Below are positions 1 through 12,222 of a stretch of 64,000 bases of DNA, piece by piece. Position 1 is the stretch's first letter. Every line of letters begins with the position of its first letter. This stretch comes from Cyrtodaria siliqua (lineage: Eukaryota; Mollusca; Bivalvia; Adapedonta; Hiatellidae), in assembly GCA_037043455.1 (NCBI GenBank), contig JAWPHD010000004.1, positions 598,001 to 662,000 of the forward strand. The letters run 5' to 3'. The notes beneath the pieces are model-generated. The model searched no databases, was not told the origin of the DNA, and saw only the letters and a program-made list of their open reading frames with translations. The position numbers were made by a program, and so were the translations under genes.

Positions 1-215
1 GTTCTCCGGTTTCCCAGGAGCAAACATTATGGCCGTTAGTGAATTGCAAATCAGCAACACACTCTTTGGTGTTTTTTATTTAGGAAGTATGTCAAAAATT
101 GTTTTAAAATATATATCGGGATAGTTATACTTTATAACAATATATGCGTTTTGTTCTCCCTATATGAGGGTTATTTTATTGCATTAAATAATGGAGAAGA
201 ATAAATGGTTATTTT

Positions 216-313
216 CATATCACATCCTATATCTGGCCTGAGACATCTATCAGCCTGAGAGCTTTAGATCTAGGGCTGATATGGGTCGAGGGCCTGATAT
301 AGGGTGTGATATG
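216..313. repeat. Small foldback repeat
   Basis: Arms of 23 bases at 216..238 and 291..313 are reverse complements at 21 of 23 positions (the left arm starts CATATCACATCC). They enclose a spacer of about 52 bases. It could be a short foldback or MITE remnant; no coding content is seen. Confidence 0.6.
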
Positions 314-437
314 AAACTAAACATCTTGTTATTCTATTTATCATACACTTCAGCAATGAATTTGTTGAACTGTCAACTTCAGCTAACTTACTACGCTGTT
401 TTTTAGGGAGAATAACATAATATTAGTATTAGATGTA

Positions 438-1026
438 AGAAATATAAAAAGATCGGACAGGGAAAGTAGCATCAAGGACGACAGTCAACCACAAAACACA
501 GAAACAAACATGCAAACAGACAAACAAGAAGGCAAAAAGCAATAATAAATGCAAAGGACACCACAAACACAAAAGGGTCGACAATAGGGCTGCCGCCTTG
601 GAACGGTCAGTGGCAAAGTAGGCCACTGGGGGTTTAAACCGGTTCTAGGGTGCAACAAACCTCACACTTACCCTACTGTCATCCCATTAAAACAGGACAG
701 TGTAAATAAAGAAATCCCCGCCATGATCTAATCTCTAATCAACAAGGCAGCATCAATAGGCAATATAAGTAAAACACAAATATGCTCGTGTAAATATAAT
801 ACAAAAAAACAATAGCCTAGAAAGCCACAATGAAGGTACTCAATGACTTGGCAGAAGCCAGAGCAGTAAGAGAATAAACCATTAAGGGCACGACAAGAAA
901 GACCATGGACAAACATCAAACGTCACTTTTTAACAAGTTTAACAAAGATAGTATGAAAGTGATCATGACTAAGAATCTTACGAAGTTTATAAATCACATC
1001 ACCATAGAAGTCAGGTTGTGATAAGT
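438..1026 (-). mobile_element. 5'-truncated Penelope-like RT element, 3' end
   Basis: This copy reads on the minus strand. From 1026 downward it encodes the last part of the RT ORF (SQPDFYGDVIYKL, then HFHTIFVKLVKK). It continues through the family's 3' untranslated tail and ends at 438 in the shared terminus GATCTTTTTATATTTCT. Upstream of 1026 the sequence no longer matches other copies, so the element is truncated at its 5' side, as expected for target-primed reverse transcription. The tail includes the conserved hairpin block around 600..640. It is non-functional. Confidence 0.85.
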
Positions 1027-1569
1027 CCATTCTGATGTGTTCACGTCTGCCGCGTAAGTGTAAATCTACACGACAAATTTTATTTCCGAAATTTGATTTA
1101 AAATGTAGGCCATTGAATTTAAAATTGTCTAATTCAAAAGATGAATGGTCATACGTGGTTATTTCATCCACGGATGGTTCTATATCATTGATTTTATTAT
1201 AAATGTGTTAACTCTCTGTTTGGTCCGGGTATTATCAGTGGAAGCGCCAAGCCGCCGCGGAGGGATATTTACTTAAAAACGTCACGCGCAAAAAACGTAA
1301 ACAAACTGCGTTTTGAGCAGATTTCAGGGTGGCGGTCAAAATGACACCAGTGATGTAAACTGTATTCAACTGACAATGTACAATGATGACACACATAAAC
1401 AAATGCATCAATTCGTTTGTTACAGAATGAATTTTAATTTTTTACGTGTTTTGTCGATTCTTTTTTATTAAAAATATGATTTCTAGGCTTTTACAAATTA
1501 CCGATCGTTTCGAAAATTTATGTGAAATTTTAGCTTTTAATCAAATTGATAATTACAGTTTGTTCTTTT
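1027..1569. other. Intergenic, nothing recognised
   Basis: AT-rich sequence without a convincing ORF, RNA gene or repeat match inside the window. A small GC-richer patch sits near 1240..1340. Confidence 0.4.
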
Positions 1570-2105
1570 AGCGAGAAAAAAGACGAAAGCATTAAAGTCA
1601 AGAAAAAGTCTTTCTCTACAGGCCTGTAAAATTTCATCAAAATTTGGAAAAAGTACTTTTTTCTACCCAAAAAAACGTTTCATGACCGTTCATAAAATTA
1701 CACACAGAAAAGTGAGACTCTCTTCAACCGTGTGCTTCATACAAAAAACTTTCAGAATCATATTTTTATTACTACAATTAAAACATAATTTATACAGGCC
1801 ATTTCCTTATAAAATAACCATCATTTTCATGGCCTACTTTTAAAAATAATTTTAGGTCTATGTTGTGTTATTGTGGAAATTATTTCAGTCAACAAACATG
1901 CGAAAGAGCAAAATGTCAGCTGTTTATCGATCGACTTCAATTTTTTTTTTTGTATCTCGATTTGTATGAAGAGTTTAACAGCGAGAAAAAAGACAAGAAC
2001 ATGAACGATGAGTTTAATCCTTCCTCTGGCAGTATGTGAATTTTCAAGCGAATTTGAAAAAAGTACTTTTTTCTACCCAAAAAAACGTTCGGTCACTGTT
2101 TTACG
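1570..2105. repeat. Two diverged direct copies of a ~120-bp repeat
   Basis: The segments at about 1570..1690 and 1981..2100 share GCGAGAAAAAAGAC at the start and an AAGTACTTTTTTCTACCC stretch followed by AAAAAACGTT at the end. They are in the same orientation, about 410 bases apart. Function is unknown. Confidence 0.65.
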
Positions 2106-2109
2106 CAAG

Positions 2110-3293
2110 CGTTTCGAACGTCGTTTTTGTGTAGTTTTGTTACACGGCATGGAATACGGCATGCAATACATCGGTCAGCTCTGTGTGTGATAAATTCTGA
2201 AATTACCTGATATATTGTAGTGAACAGACAGTCGATAAGAGACAAAATATTTATGCTAACATGATATATTTTAAATTCGATTGTTATTGAAAATATTGCA
2301 AAAAAATCAATACCGTGTTTCCCCGAAGACCACATTCCAACACAGAATAGTGACGTCACAATGCTTGTTCTTATTATAATCACAGGGTGAAAAGGTGTAC
2401 GCGGACAATTTTTTAAATCTTCGAAAGGACGTGGGTTTTTATTTATTTATTTTGGTCGAAGAGCCCTTTAAAAAAAAAGTATCATTGGCTATTATCCTTT
2501 CGACCCATCCACCCCCGTCCCCGACCCCCACCCAGCACATTTTTTTTAAATGGACAAAATTAATCTAGAATGCGAACTATGATTTTAAATGTATTTTAAA
2601 GACCATTTGGATTGTCGACGCAAATATAATATGAACTAGGGCTTTATTGATTTGAACAGCGACCGCAGAGGGAAGTAAGATGGGTGAATAGTCCCATTAG
2701 ACATGCCATCACCAGGGCTCCAGCTCCTTAGGTTCAACGCCTTTTCCACTGTGTAACCGATGCCTCTTTTTTGAAAGTCTGTGAAATAGCATCTTTGAAA
2801 CAATCTGTGTATTAAAACGTGCCAGCGCCTTTACATCTGAGATACCAAGAACACATGATTGGCAATCGACCACTTACATGTATGTGTACCCTGCTGCACC
2901 ACCTCCCCTCCCTCCCTCCGCCCCTCCACACAGTTTAACTCATCTTAGTTGGGTTCGGGGTCATGCAACCCGTATTATGTTTTTTTGATGTTACAATGCG
3001 CGTTTATTTCAGAGTTATAAAACGGTAGATAAAGGTAAGTACACACTTGTACCTGAAAATATTTTTGGACTTTTTACGTTTCCGATTTCCGAGTTAGGCG
3101 TAGGGTCGGGCGTACCGTGCTTACGCAGAGCTACGCCAATGACACCTACCATCATTTATGAAACTATATTAATACCAATCAGTAAGGGATGGGCAGAACC
3201 CTGCAGTCTATAGGGTAGATAGGCTCGCGAGGGTAATAACCCTAAACTTAGTATCCTTTTGTAGAATTTTTTTTTCAAGAAAATTCGGATTCG
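2110..3293. other. Intergenic, nothing recognised
   Basis: No supported coding or RNA feature. The sequence contains C-rich runs near 2510..2535 and 2890..2930 and many short A/T tracts. Confidence 0.4.
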
Positions 3294-3536
3294 GCCGGGT
3301 TAGCGATGACCAAGACACTTTCCCTTAGTCTCGTCCGTCGGATGGGGACGTAAACCAGGCGGTCCCGTGTATCGGTTTATCCTCCGAGCACGTTAAAGAA
3401 CCATAGGAATCCATTCGATAACAAGAGTAGGGCAGGTTCCCAGATTTCTATGTATTCCTTCCCCTCTCTCTGGGGCGGCTCTAAATAACCTATACTGTGT
3501 TGATGATCCGTTAAACAACATTCAGTTCAATTAAAA
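3294..3536 (+). mobile_element. tRNA-derived SINE, head missing
   Basis: This matches the body and tail of the complete SINE at 41391..41690: TTCCCTTAGTCTCGTCCGTCG, the AGGGCAGGTTCCC block, GGGGCGGCTCTAAATAACC and the terminal CCGTTAAACAACATTCAG. The tRNA-like head is missing, so it is a 5'-truncated copy. Confidence 0.8.
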
Positions 3537-3622
3537 CGTATATTGTCGCGTGGTCTAGCTTGTGTGTCGTCTCAACATGGGATAAATAAGAGCTATTAAC
3601 ATTATATATTTACTTATATATA

Positions 3623-3929
3623 TTAGGCCAAAAAAAAAACAAATACCTGTGTTTCCGGTGGCCCGACCGACCATAAATCTTTTTACGAAAAATATATACA
3701 TGTATATATATTGTTCCGAACAATGATTTATCACAACATATCGAGGTAAACTGACATCACAGAGAAACTTTCAGCTGTATCATCAACTTGAATGGGGTTT
3801 ATGATATAAATACATATAGAATCTCACAGTATCTTGCTCCAAAAAAAGAAAAAAAATGCCTACCTACCGACCCTAATTTTTTAGAGCATGCAATAGGAAA
3901 CAGTCCTATTTTTTTTGTTTGGCCTTACT
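3623..3929. mobile_element. MITE-like element with ~30-bp terminal inverted repeats
   Basis: The left end starts TTAGGCCAAAAAAAAAAC and continues to CTGTGTTTCC. The right end is GGAAACAGTCC, a T run, then GTTTGGCCTTAC. These are imperfect reverse complements bracketing about 300 bp with no ORF. The superfamily is not identifiable from the ends. Confidence 0.6.
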
Positions 3930-5030
3930 ATATTTAACTTATAAATTGGCTACTGTACAGCTTCTTCTATTTTTTAATTTTCTAACGTACTTAAAATTTT
4001 AAGATGGTCGCCAAAATGAGAAAAGCATGAAAAACAGCATCATGTATTATAACACACAAGTCTGTCATGTGCTTTTGTCAGCAAGGACATTTATCATTCC
4101 TGATTTATTTTAAATGGATTGGAGGCGGTCTGGAAGACTATAGGCGTCTATTCAAATACGTAATGCGTTTCATTTCCATATTCAATGTACATAATATTAT
4201 GCTCTAACCACAACTTTGCCAAATTAAAATTCATAGTTATTGGACATGTCAATAGCATTGAATAATTGCTAAGGAAGAACTTTATACATATTTTTATAGA
4301 GTAAGACGAAAATGTGTGTTTCATGAACATAGGTAATAGAGGATCTTACATGAGAGCTGACAGAGCTTAAAGTGATCCCTAAGCGTCTGCCATGTCCACT
4401 GGCACAGATATATATATTATAGGGAGGTCAAGTGTAGTATAAATGTTGGATATACTCAGGTTTAATGAATTCATAAGTCATTCAATTGGAAAAGTGATCA
4501 TTTGTTTAATAGGCATGTCAAACATATAATACATACTGGTAATGACTGTGAGTGAAATGTATAAATTATTGGTGCAATATTATCAACAGTTTAGTAATAT
4601 AATAATAACTATTAGCTTTGCACTATTCTAGTATTAATATTAATGATTGCAAAAATGTGAATTATATAGAAAAACTAATGGGACGCTGCGAGTTGTTAGC
4701 TTTTCAACAAATCAAGAGTCCCTTTAAGGTCCATACTTAATATGTTAATAAAACAAGTTACAACCCTGTGCTGTTTTTTTTTAAAGTTGTGTCACAGGTT
4801 TTGAACATAGTTCAGCATGAACATGTATTCTCCGTTATGTGTACACGTAACAGTCAGTTCAATAAAACTGTATACTTCAACGTCTCAAATGGAATGATGA
4901 GTGTTTTTTTATTGAGTAGTAAATAAGCAAAACTACTTTTCACATCACTCTCATTGGCATGGATGACAGGCTAAATGCATGTGGGAGGAAACCAGCATGC
5001 ACAGATAATTATGAAAAACTTGAGTGTCAA
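3930..5030. other. Intergenic, nothing recognised
   Basis: AT-rich sequence with no feature beyond scattered short ORFs. A minus-strand AATAAA-like signal near 4904 could be the end of the weak exon at 5031..5125. Confidence 0.35.
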
Positions 5031-5125
5031 TTAGTGTTGAGAACAAGAACTGTAGATGTAGTAATACTTGGATCCATTACAGTTGTATACCGTAACCTTG
5101 TGTTGTGTAAATGGCAGCATCTTGT
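5031..5125 (-). CDS. Possible terminal exon (weak)
   Basis: On the minus strand a good acceptor (a T-rich tract then TTTTTCAG) precedes an open frame entering in phase 1. It encodes about 31 residues (starting DKMLPFTQHKV) and ends at a stop at 5031..5033. An AATAAA-like signal follows about 125 bases downstream. It lies downstream of the cadherin exons on the same strand, but no cadherin motif is seen and intervening exons are missing. This is inference only. Confidence 0.2.
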
Positions 5126-6059
5126 CTGAAAAATAAAGAAAGTGCAAACACTGAGTATTACAACTTAAATATCTGCTGTACATGAAATACTAAAACTTGA
5201 TCACTTTTAATAATATACAAAATATGTATTTTATATAGAACCTATACAGGCCAAATAAAAAAAAAATTAAACCTGTGTTTACATATCATTGTCAATAAAA
5301 GTGGGCCAGTAGATTTATTTGGTATCAAATATTTACTTGTTATCATTTTTTTACTCCATGAATTATATTTAGACCACAAGAACATTAAAAAAGAAAAATC
5401 TGACTGGCTGCAGGCTTAAACATATTAAAACAGATTATATTATTTGTTTACCTCAGAATAACTGATTATTATTTCATTCCCAATAAAAAGAGGAGTCAGC
5501 AGTGTATTAAGGGAGTTGGTCTGGTTTAATACAGTAAACACAGACCTGTATATTTAATTCGGTCTTAGTCAATATAAAATTTACTGAAAAAGATTACCAA
5601 ATGTTTTGTTTTTTTAATACTGAGAACGTATGTATTGTTTAAGATCCTTTTCATGCTTTAATACTGTCTCTCAGTTCCACCTTTCAAGGTAAGGTTTCCA
5701 GGTGTTTTAACTAGATTTATCTAATTATTATTATTTTATTTATTTTTTGGCATTGATGTGAAATGCTTCCCCACCATACAAATAAGTTCTGCTACAAACC
5801 TCTATGAAATCCATCTTGTTATTGTGAGCTCCTTCAACCTCACCTCATCCAACCAAGAGTCGCATTTCAGATCAGAATATGTAAGATGCAGGCATCATGT
5901 CTGTGAAACTGATGTCTCCCTATGAAAAAAATAATGACACAGTGTATAAACGCAATTGCTAAATTTCATTTAGATCTGAACATTTTGCTGAAATTGAATA
6001 ATAATTAGACAGATCTATGCATTCAATTATTATTTCTATGTACTGTTACTTAGAAAATG

Positions 6060-7060
6060 TGTTCATCAGGGCTTTTTTTCACAAAATTGGGAAGAGGCCC
6101 AGGCCTGTCCATGTTGGGGGCAAAAGACGAGCTTATTTCTCATTTTGGGAAAGATGTAAGATTTTACCAATTAAGTAAATTTGACAATACTATGCTTTAT
6201 TTATATTTTCAGCCAACAGTTATTATAATTACTGTTTCTCAGTCAGAACTGACTCCACAGACAAAAACACATTGCAGAATTAATTCTTTTTCTCAAATTC
6301 TGAGACAATACTGCTTTCTGATTGGTAAATATTTCTGCCACAATTGGGGAACAAACAGTCAAGTTCTCAATTGGGAACGAGGCCTTTTAGAGGTGTCTCT
6401 GTTACATAAGGTAAAAAAGCCCTGTTCATGGTACACAGATCACATTAGCGGAGTCAATCACATAAAATTGAACTGGGATGTAGCGCATATTTTGTTTTTA
6501 ATTGAAAACCAAGTGTTGCAGTATTTAGCATTTCATTGAACACATTTTAAGTAGGGTTTGTAGAGAAAATATGCAGGAGAGACGTAGAAGAGAGGGTTAG
6601 GGGGTTGGGGATAGTGGTGGGGGAAGCAGGGCCTTTTTACCAGTTTTGGGGAAGGGGCCTTTTGCTCTTAATTGGGGGTGGAATACATAAATGGGGAATG
6701 AAATTTCCAAGGTAAGTTTAAAAAGTGGGGAAGTCTGCATGCTTTTAAAAGAAATGAGAGCGGGGAATGGGCCTTTTACAGGCCGCTTCAAAGAAGGGTA
6801 AAAAGTCCATGGGGTGTGTCAGCTGCCTGTGGGTAAATGTAGAGAAGGGGGTGGCAGGGATGTGGTTTAGGAATTGATATGTCCCATGGCCATGCAGCAT
6901 ATGTGGGGTTTGGCACTGGCCATTACAGGTATGCCATAAGGTGTACCCCTTCACAGGGTTCAGGGCTGAGGGTCTCCCAGCGGTTTTGGGGAACAAGGGA
7001 AAATATTTTTGGGGAACAAAGCAAAACGTTTTGGGGATCACCGGGTCGTATTGTCAGGGA
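6060..7060. other. G-run-rich degenerate repeat tract
   Basis: The plus strand is crowded with TTGGGGAA, GGGGCC and GGGAAC motifs recurring every 20 to 60 bases, unlike the AT-rich flanks. Open frames on both strands (for example 6057..6539) have no recognisable protein features and are probably by-products of this biased composition. It looks like a decayed simple or interspersed repeat. Confidence 0.45.
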
Positions 7061-7707
7061 ACAAGGGAACATGGACCATCCTTGGAAGGGCCTCATGTCT
7101 ATGGCTACAGGTCTTGATATACAAACAAGAATGATTCTGAGAGAGGAATCGTATGAATAATTCAATGAAATCAACAACTGTCACGGCTGATCCAGTTACG
7201 TTTACTATTAACACAGTTTGTCAACATTAACACCATCGATGTGCTTTGCAAATTTCAAGAAAACACTGCATAAACAAACCAAAAAAAGAGTTTTACATGT
7301 ACACATTTGAACTTACGTGTTATTTGCCTGCAGAGTTCTAAGACAGTCAACTGTTTCCTTCATTACGTTAACCTGTGTATATTTCCAGTTGTTTATCCCA
7401 GTGTGAACACTCTGCATCAGATAAACTATCAAAACTCAGTGGATTCAACGTTTACCAACGTGTAAACACATTCTACGTAATGATGACGTAATCCAAAACT
7501 GACATTTTACACAAAGCGTTCACTCCTGTAAACTAGGTACGCGTAAAATTGATAACTGCGGTCTGAATCGACGTGTTTTTTTAATGAAATAGTCCGGCAA
7601 ACACTAAAAAAATAATCCCTGTCGCGGAGTATCAAAATGATCAAAAAAGCTGAATAATTAGTTCCTGGCGTTCCCACTGTATGCCTTATTAATCTCATTA
7701 TTTTACT

Positions 7708-7912
<205 letters not shown>

Positions 7913-7931
7913 TCTCTTTAACTTCATCTTC

Positions 7932-8272
7932 TTATCCCCATGTAGATGGGGTTGTTCTCCGAGCAACTTCTTATGTGGTCTCTATGTGTCTCAACTTATT
8001 CGTTTGTCTAGAGCTTGTACTCGAATTGAGGGTAAGTGTGAGGTTTGGGGCACCCTAGAACCGGTTTAAACCCCCAGTGGCCTTTGTTGCCACTGATCGT
8101 TCCAAGGCGGTAGCCCTATTGTCAACCCTTTTGTGTTTGTGATGTCGTTTGCATTTTTTTATTACTTTCGCCTTCTCGTTTGTCTGTTTGCGTGTTTGCT
8201 TTTTTGTTTTGTGGTTGATTGTCGTCCTTGAATGCTGCTTTCCCTGTCCGATATTTTTATCTGTCTTTAGAT
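7932..8272 (+). mobile_element. Internally deleted Penelope-like RT element
   Basis: It starts within the RT ORF at the PHLDGD-equivalent sequence and runs through CTTATTCGTTTGTCTAGAGC and GTACTCGAATTGAG. It then jumps directly to the 3' tail (GGTAAGTGTGAGG). The RT C-terminus and proximal UTR present in the copy at 31.5..32.6 kb are missing. The tail retains the CAGTGGC/GCCACTG hairpin and ends near GATATTTTTATC. Confidence 0.85.
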
Positions 8273-8748
8273 GTATAGCCAATAATTTGGTGCGAAAACA
8301 GGATGGAATGCAGAGGACAAACCATATGAGTGAAAATCGTATACAATCGGTGAACACAAAATGTTCAACATGTTATAAGTAACACATGTGTTAAAGGATG
8401 AAACTAAAGGTAACGACTATGTGTACAATTGTAGTATTCATGCATCGTTAAACATGCATAGTGTCATACATATCATAAGGACTTTGAAGTGTCTGTTACT
8501 ATCTTAAGGTTTTACTGTTAAAAGACAGTTTCAATTATTGTTATTTCAATAACCTGTGTTCTGCTTTTATGCACCCCTAGACACAAAGTTACGGCACTGT
8601 TTTTGAAAATGATAACAGTATTCTATCATGACGGTGCATTTCAAAAACATATTTCAGGAGAGTGGAAATTAGGTTTGCGGAATGTTTGTAGCAGTTCATT
8701 ACATAAAATTCGCACTAAAAATATCCAATATTTTCCTGAAGCATTTAC

Positions 8749-8839
8749 CTTTCACTGGTGTATGCTCGTTTATGTCTTCAACAGTAACAATCAACACAGC
8801 TATTCCAGTGGCAGTTAATGGCTTGTCCTCTTGATATGC
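8749..8839 (-). CDS. Cadherin gene, exon 10
   Basis: 91 nt, entering in phase 0 and leaving in phase 1. The acceptor is TTTTAAG and the donor GTAAAT. It encodes AYQEDKPLTATGIAVLI and then VTVEDINEHTPVK, the last strand of a cadherin repeat plus a slightly variant calcium-binding linker (usual form DxNDNxP). It is the last exon recognised before RT-element and microsatellite sequence. Confidence 0.85.
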
Positions 8840-9169
8840 CTTAAAATTATATTGAACAATTATTCAAAAATAAAGGTTTAACAATTTGTATTGATTTACT
8901 GTTTCTTGAAAGTTTCGTGAAAGTAGCGATCTGAATCCCATCGGGCCAGTACCTTTAGATACACTCTTAGTGTTATATGTAGTATGTATGCATTGATGCT
9001 TTGTTATATAATCATTTATTCGGAATTTTATTTTTAAAAGTTAATTGATAAACTTTGTTCAATAATATTATACATCGACTTTAACTAGTCATATAGCGCA
9101 GTTACAAGTAATAATTCAATACACAGTCCTGCTATGTCAAATAACACAATCTATTCTATAATAAGAGTA

Positions 9170-9251
9170 GAGCAGGTTCCCGAATTCCTATGTCTAAATA
9201 ACCTATACTGTGTTGATTAGCCGTTAAACAACATTCAATTCAATTCAATTC
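9170..9251 (+). mobile_element. SINE 3'-end fragment
   Basis: Matches the end of the tRNA-derived SINE (AGAGCAGGTTCCCG, CTAAATAACCTATACTGTG, CCGTTAAACAACATTC) with a deletion of the GGGGCGGC block. It finishes in an AATTC-repeat tail. It abuts cadherin exon 9 on the intron side. Confidence 0.75.
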
Positions 9252-9264
9252 AAATAACACAAAC

Positions 9265-9371
9265 CTCTATTATGACCCTGTACGTTGCCTGAACATCCCA
9301 GTCTAACTCTCTGGTAACAGTTATGGTACCATCCGTCTTATTTATATCAAAAAGACCAGCCTCAGTCTGAT
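9265..9371 (-). CDS. Cadherin gene, exon 9
   Basis: 107 nt, entering in phase 1 (AT completes a TAT codon with exon 8) and leaving in phase 0 at GAG|GTTTGT. It encodes QTEAGLFDINKTDGTITV followed by TRELDWDVQATYRVIIE. This is the F-to-E strand core of a cadherin repeat, including the FxI...GxI...LDxE-like signature (here LDWD). Confidence 0.9.
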
Positions 9372-10124
9372 CTGAATGACATTATTATTATTTATTGAAT
9401 GTTGAAAAGCAAATGCACATGAACAAATTTAGCTATCTACGCTTTTTTTATATGTTTCCTTATGTGTTTTCCTATAATAAGTATATGAAAATATATACAT
9501 GGTTTTGACAGTACACTAGTTAGAGATATTTGAATGAGAACATGTAATAATTTAAACGTGTATATCAAAATAACGTTTCCAAATTATTCACTTTAAGAAA
9601 TATGATACATCAACTGGTGAGATATATAAACGGACGAGGGAAATGGAAAAGCTAATATGATAATAAAAATGGTAAACAGACAGCATGTTAGACCAAAAAC
9701 AAAACAAACAAAATGTGAATTTTATACCGAATACTGTCTTTTCGATTTCCTGTATTTAAACGTTCCATTTTATTGTGTTTGGAGTTTTCCTAAGAACTGG
9801 CTATCAAACTCTTTATTTGTTCATTTTTAATTCTATATACGATGATATATGTTAACATACGAATCGATTTCGCATGCTAATTCTTAAAAAAAAGAAATAC
9901 ATAGCAATCATTAATATACAGTTAAAATACCTATATGTCCCTATTAACTTACCTTGTTTTAAAATTAGAGATCTTCAAATAACATTCATTGAACAGTTAA
10001 ATGAAGGAAATATCTTAAAAGAAAACACGTTTCGGTATTCAAATCTGTGTAGCAAACTGTCACTGTCAAATGTTCACCCCTACAAAATTATTTCTTGTTT
10101 CAACAATATTTCATTTAACATATT

Positions 10125-10480
10125 AAATAAAACCGAGTCGGCTACTTTTATCTCATGTTTGTGTTTGTTGCTTCAAAGGGATCCACTTTTCAGTGTTTAT
10201 TGACATTCACACTAGCGTTTGTTTAGTGCTGTGTGGCGGCCGTAAAAAGTCGCCCCGACTACAAATCAGTAGTGTTATTACTTACTAGTCCGATGGGATC
10301 ATCAAGCCCACAATTTGTGCCTTTAAAGTAGAATATCGCATAAGCCGGTGCTAGGAGGCGTGAGAGGTGTTGCACTTAAAAGTATCCCTCATGAACAGAC
10401 TCAATAAAATCAAGTCTGCTACTTTTATCTCTTGTTTCTGTTCGTTGCATCCAAGGGATCCACTTTTCAGTATTACTTAG
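10125..10480 (+). repeat. Interspersed repeat family C (1.4 units)
   Basis: It shows the order CTACTTTTATCTC, GGATCCACTTTTCAGTG, TTTATTGACATTCACACTAGCG, GTGCTGTGTGGCGGCCG, CCTCATGAACAGACTCAATAAAATC, and then CTACTTTTATCTC again. The unit end is therefore repeated in tandem. Other copies lie at 34.3, 50.0 and 61.5 kb, and a fragment at 32.7 kb. No ORF is seen. It lies in the intron between cadherin exons 9 and 8. Confidence 0.8.
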
Positions 10481-10534
10481 AAACACATTAATCTACCAAA
10501 CCGATAATCGACAATAAGGGGTTTACTAACTTAC

Positions 10535-10607
10535 ATTCAATCCTGTAAAACACTGCTTTGTTGAGGCCAAAATCGGGATCGAACGCGCGAAGAGGAGGTT
10601 GTGTAGA
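10535..10607 (-). CDS. Cadherin gene, exon 8
   Basis: 73 nt, phase 0 in and phase 1 out (donor GTAAGT, acceptor ACCGCAG). It encodes STQPPLRAFDPDFGLNKAVF then YRIE. The AxDPDxGxNxxVxYxI pattern is the central cadherin-repeat calcium-binding strand pair. It joins in phase to exon 9. Confidence 0.88.
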
Positions 10608-10741
10608 CTGCGGTATGTTCACACAACCGCAGTTCTTAAAAAAGAAAATAGATGGTAGAGAAAGTCATACATCGAACGAAAAAAAAACGTCCAATACACT
10701 GGACCCAGAACGGGTGCATGAACACTAGATACAAATTAAAT

Positions 10742-10853
10742 ATGGTTTATATGGTATGGAAAATTATTGTCCAACAGTGCTTTACAACTTAATACTCTAA
10801 GTTGTGAAGTTGTAAAGCACTATTGAACAATAATATTCCATACCATATATACA
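10742..10853. repeat. Foldback element, ~48-bp arms
   Basis: ATGGTATGGAAAATTATTG and CAACAGTGCTTTACAACTT on the left are mirrored as AAGTTGTAAAGCACTATTG, AACAATAATATTCCATACC and AT on the right, with a loop of only about 15 bases. It is intronic to the cadherin gene and likely a MITE-type palindrome. Confidence 0.8.
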
Positions 10854-11170
10854 TATCTATATGATGAATTTACTTGTATCTCAAAAATGCCATTGTTATT
10901 CACGACCTCTTAATTATAAGCTCATAATAATCGAATGGCTAAACTTGTATTAAAACTGCTTAGATAATCCATCGCGTTTAAATATTTGGAAGCAAAGAGT
11001 TATAATTAAAAAGCTATATTTCATACATATTGTTATGTTTAATGTATTGTCATTCTTGAACACTTCTAAACATAATCAGCAGCGATGGATTATATTGTAC
11101 AAAAGTGTTAACATGTTTTACTTTTTGACATTAACAAACTTCAATATGTAAACATAACGAAAACAAGTAC

Positions 11171-11287
11171 CTGTTTGCGTAATGATAGTGTATACTCTTT
11201 GCCATCTTCAATATCAAACTTAGGCTTGTTATCGTCAATGTCGATCACGAGTACTAGAATCTTTGTTCTTGCGCTTCCTTTTATACC
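11171..11287 (-). CDS. Cadherin gene, exon 7
   Basis: 117 nt, phase 0 to 0, 39 codons. It encodes GIKGSARTKILVLVIDIDDN then KPKFDIEDGKEYTLSLRKQ. The last strand of one repeat (TKILVLVIDIDDNKPKF) includes the classical DxDDNxPxF calcium linker, and the first strand of the next repeat follows. This is the strongest single piece of evidence for the family. Confidence 0.93.
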
Positions 11288-11469
11288 CTAAAATTAAAAT
11301 CGGTATTGTATGATATAGTGTTAGTATTAACGCATGATTATAATGTGTTCGTTCACTATCTTCAAGCAGAATATTAATAGGCTAAAGTGTAGAGCAAGCG
11401 TCTAAATGCACCGATCATTATTGCCGGATATCAAACAGAGAGCTCCATGAATACAAATATGAAAGTTGT

Positions 11470-12120
11470 TAAACAAGTTGAACAGGAAATGTAGCATTCA
11501 AGGGTCAGAGTCAACAAAAAACACGTACAGAAATAAAAAACACATTACGTGGTCCCGCCTTAATCCATTAAGCGATGTCGAAGCTTATATTAGCAGGATT
11601 TTATAACGTGTATTTTGACAATAAAACATGTTTGAAAACATTTTTATAGAGAAAATGTGATAACTTGTTTAAGATTACCTACTAGTTGTTTTAATTTTAG
11701 ACCGCCAGTCTATATCATCTAACTAGGCAGCACTGATAGGCAATAAGCGTAAAACATAGATGATCATGTATATATCAATATATATATTATAGAAACGAAA
11801 TTATTCAATGACACGGCAGAAGCCAAAGCAACAAAAGAATAAGCTATTAAAGGCACGGCAATACGAGATTGGAGACAAATATCAAACGCTCAGGATGTAA
11901 CAAGACGCCATCATAGTGACCACAATATGTCCGGTCATCTCACAATCAAGGAAGAAAGAATAGTGGCTAACTTTAAATGGGTAAACCACTAAACATGTTG
12001 TGCGTTGCAACATGATAAGGTCGGAACCATATGTGATATTTCTTTTTACACAATATGGATCAAGTTTGAATAAACTGATCATGACCAAGTACCTTAAGAA
12101 GTTTGTAAATCACGTCACAC
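11470..12120 (-). mobile_element. Composite Penelope-like RT element fragment
   Basis: On the minus strand, 12120..11700 is a diverged copy of the RT C-terminus and proximal 3' UTR (TGTCCGGTCATC, GGCAGCACTGATAGGC). The segment 11700..11545 is a repeat also present at 42335..42500. The segment 11470..11540 is a subfamily E tail end (GTTGAACAGGAAATGTAG). It lies in the intron between cadherin exons 7 and 6. Confidence 0.7.
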
Positions 12121-12154
12121 ATAAGGACACATCGGGAGGTACCATGCCATTCTT

Positions 12155-12222
12155 ATTGTCAACCCTTTTGTGTTTGTGATGCCGTTTGCATTTATTATTA
12201 CTTTGCCTTCTTGAATTCTGTT
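12155..12222 (+). mobile_element. RT-element tail fragment, opposite orientation
   Basis: ATTGTCAACCCTTTTGTG and TTTGTGATGCCGTTTGCA match the distal 3' tail of the RT family. It sits 35 bases from the minus-strand copy ending at 12120, so the two form an inverted pair. Confidence 0.75.

Noticed and set aside
428..626. Repeated ORFs with the signature FxFVCLRVCFCVLWLTVVLECCFPCP in several places
   Set aside because: They all arise from one frame of the non-coding RT-element tail; the frame is broken or truncated differently in each copy.
6057..6539. 160-codon plus-strand ORF
   Set aside because: No domain, no conserved pattern, and it sits in G-run-biased repeat sequence. No splice or promoter support.
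7313..7371. Minus-strand exon-like segment VNVMKETVDCLRTLQANNT with AG and GT borders
   Set aside because: Its phase would introduce a stop after cadherin exon 10 and no partner exon was found. Too short to support alone.
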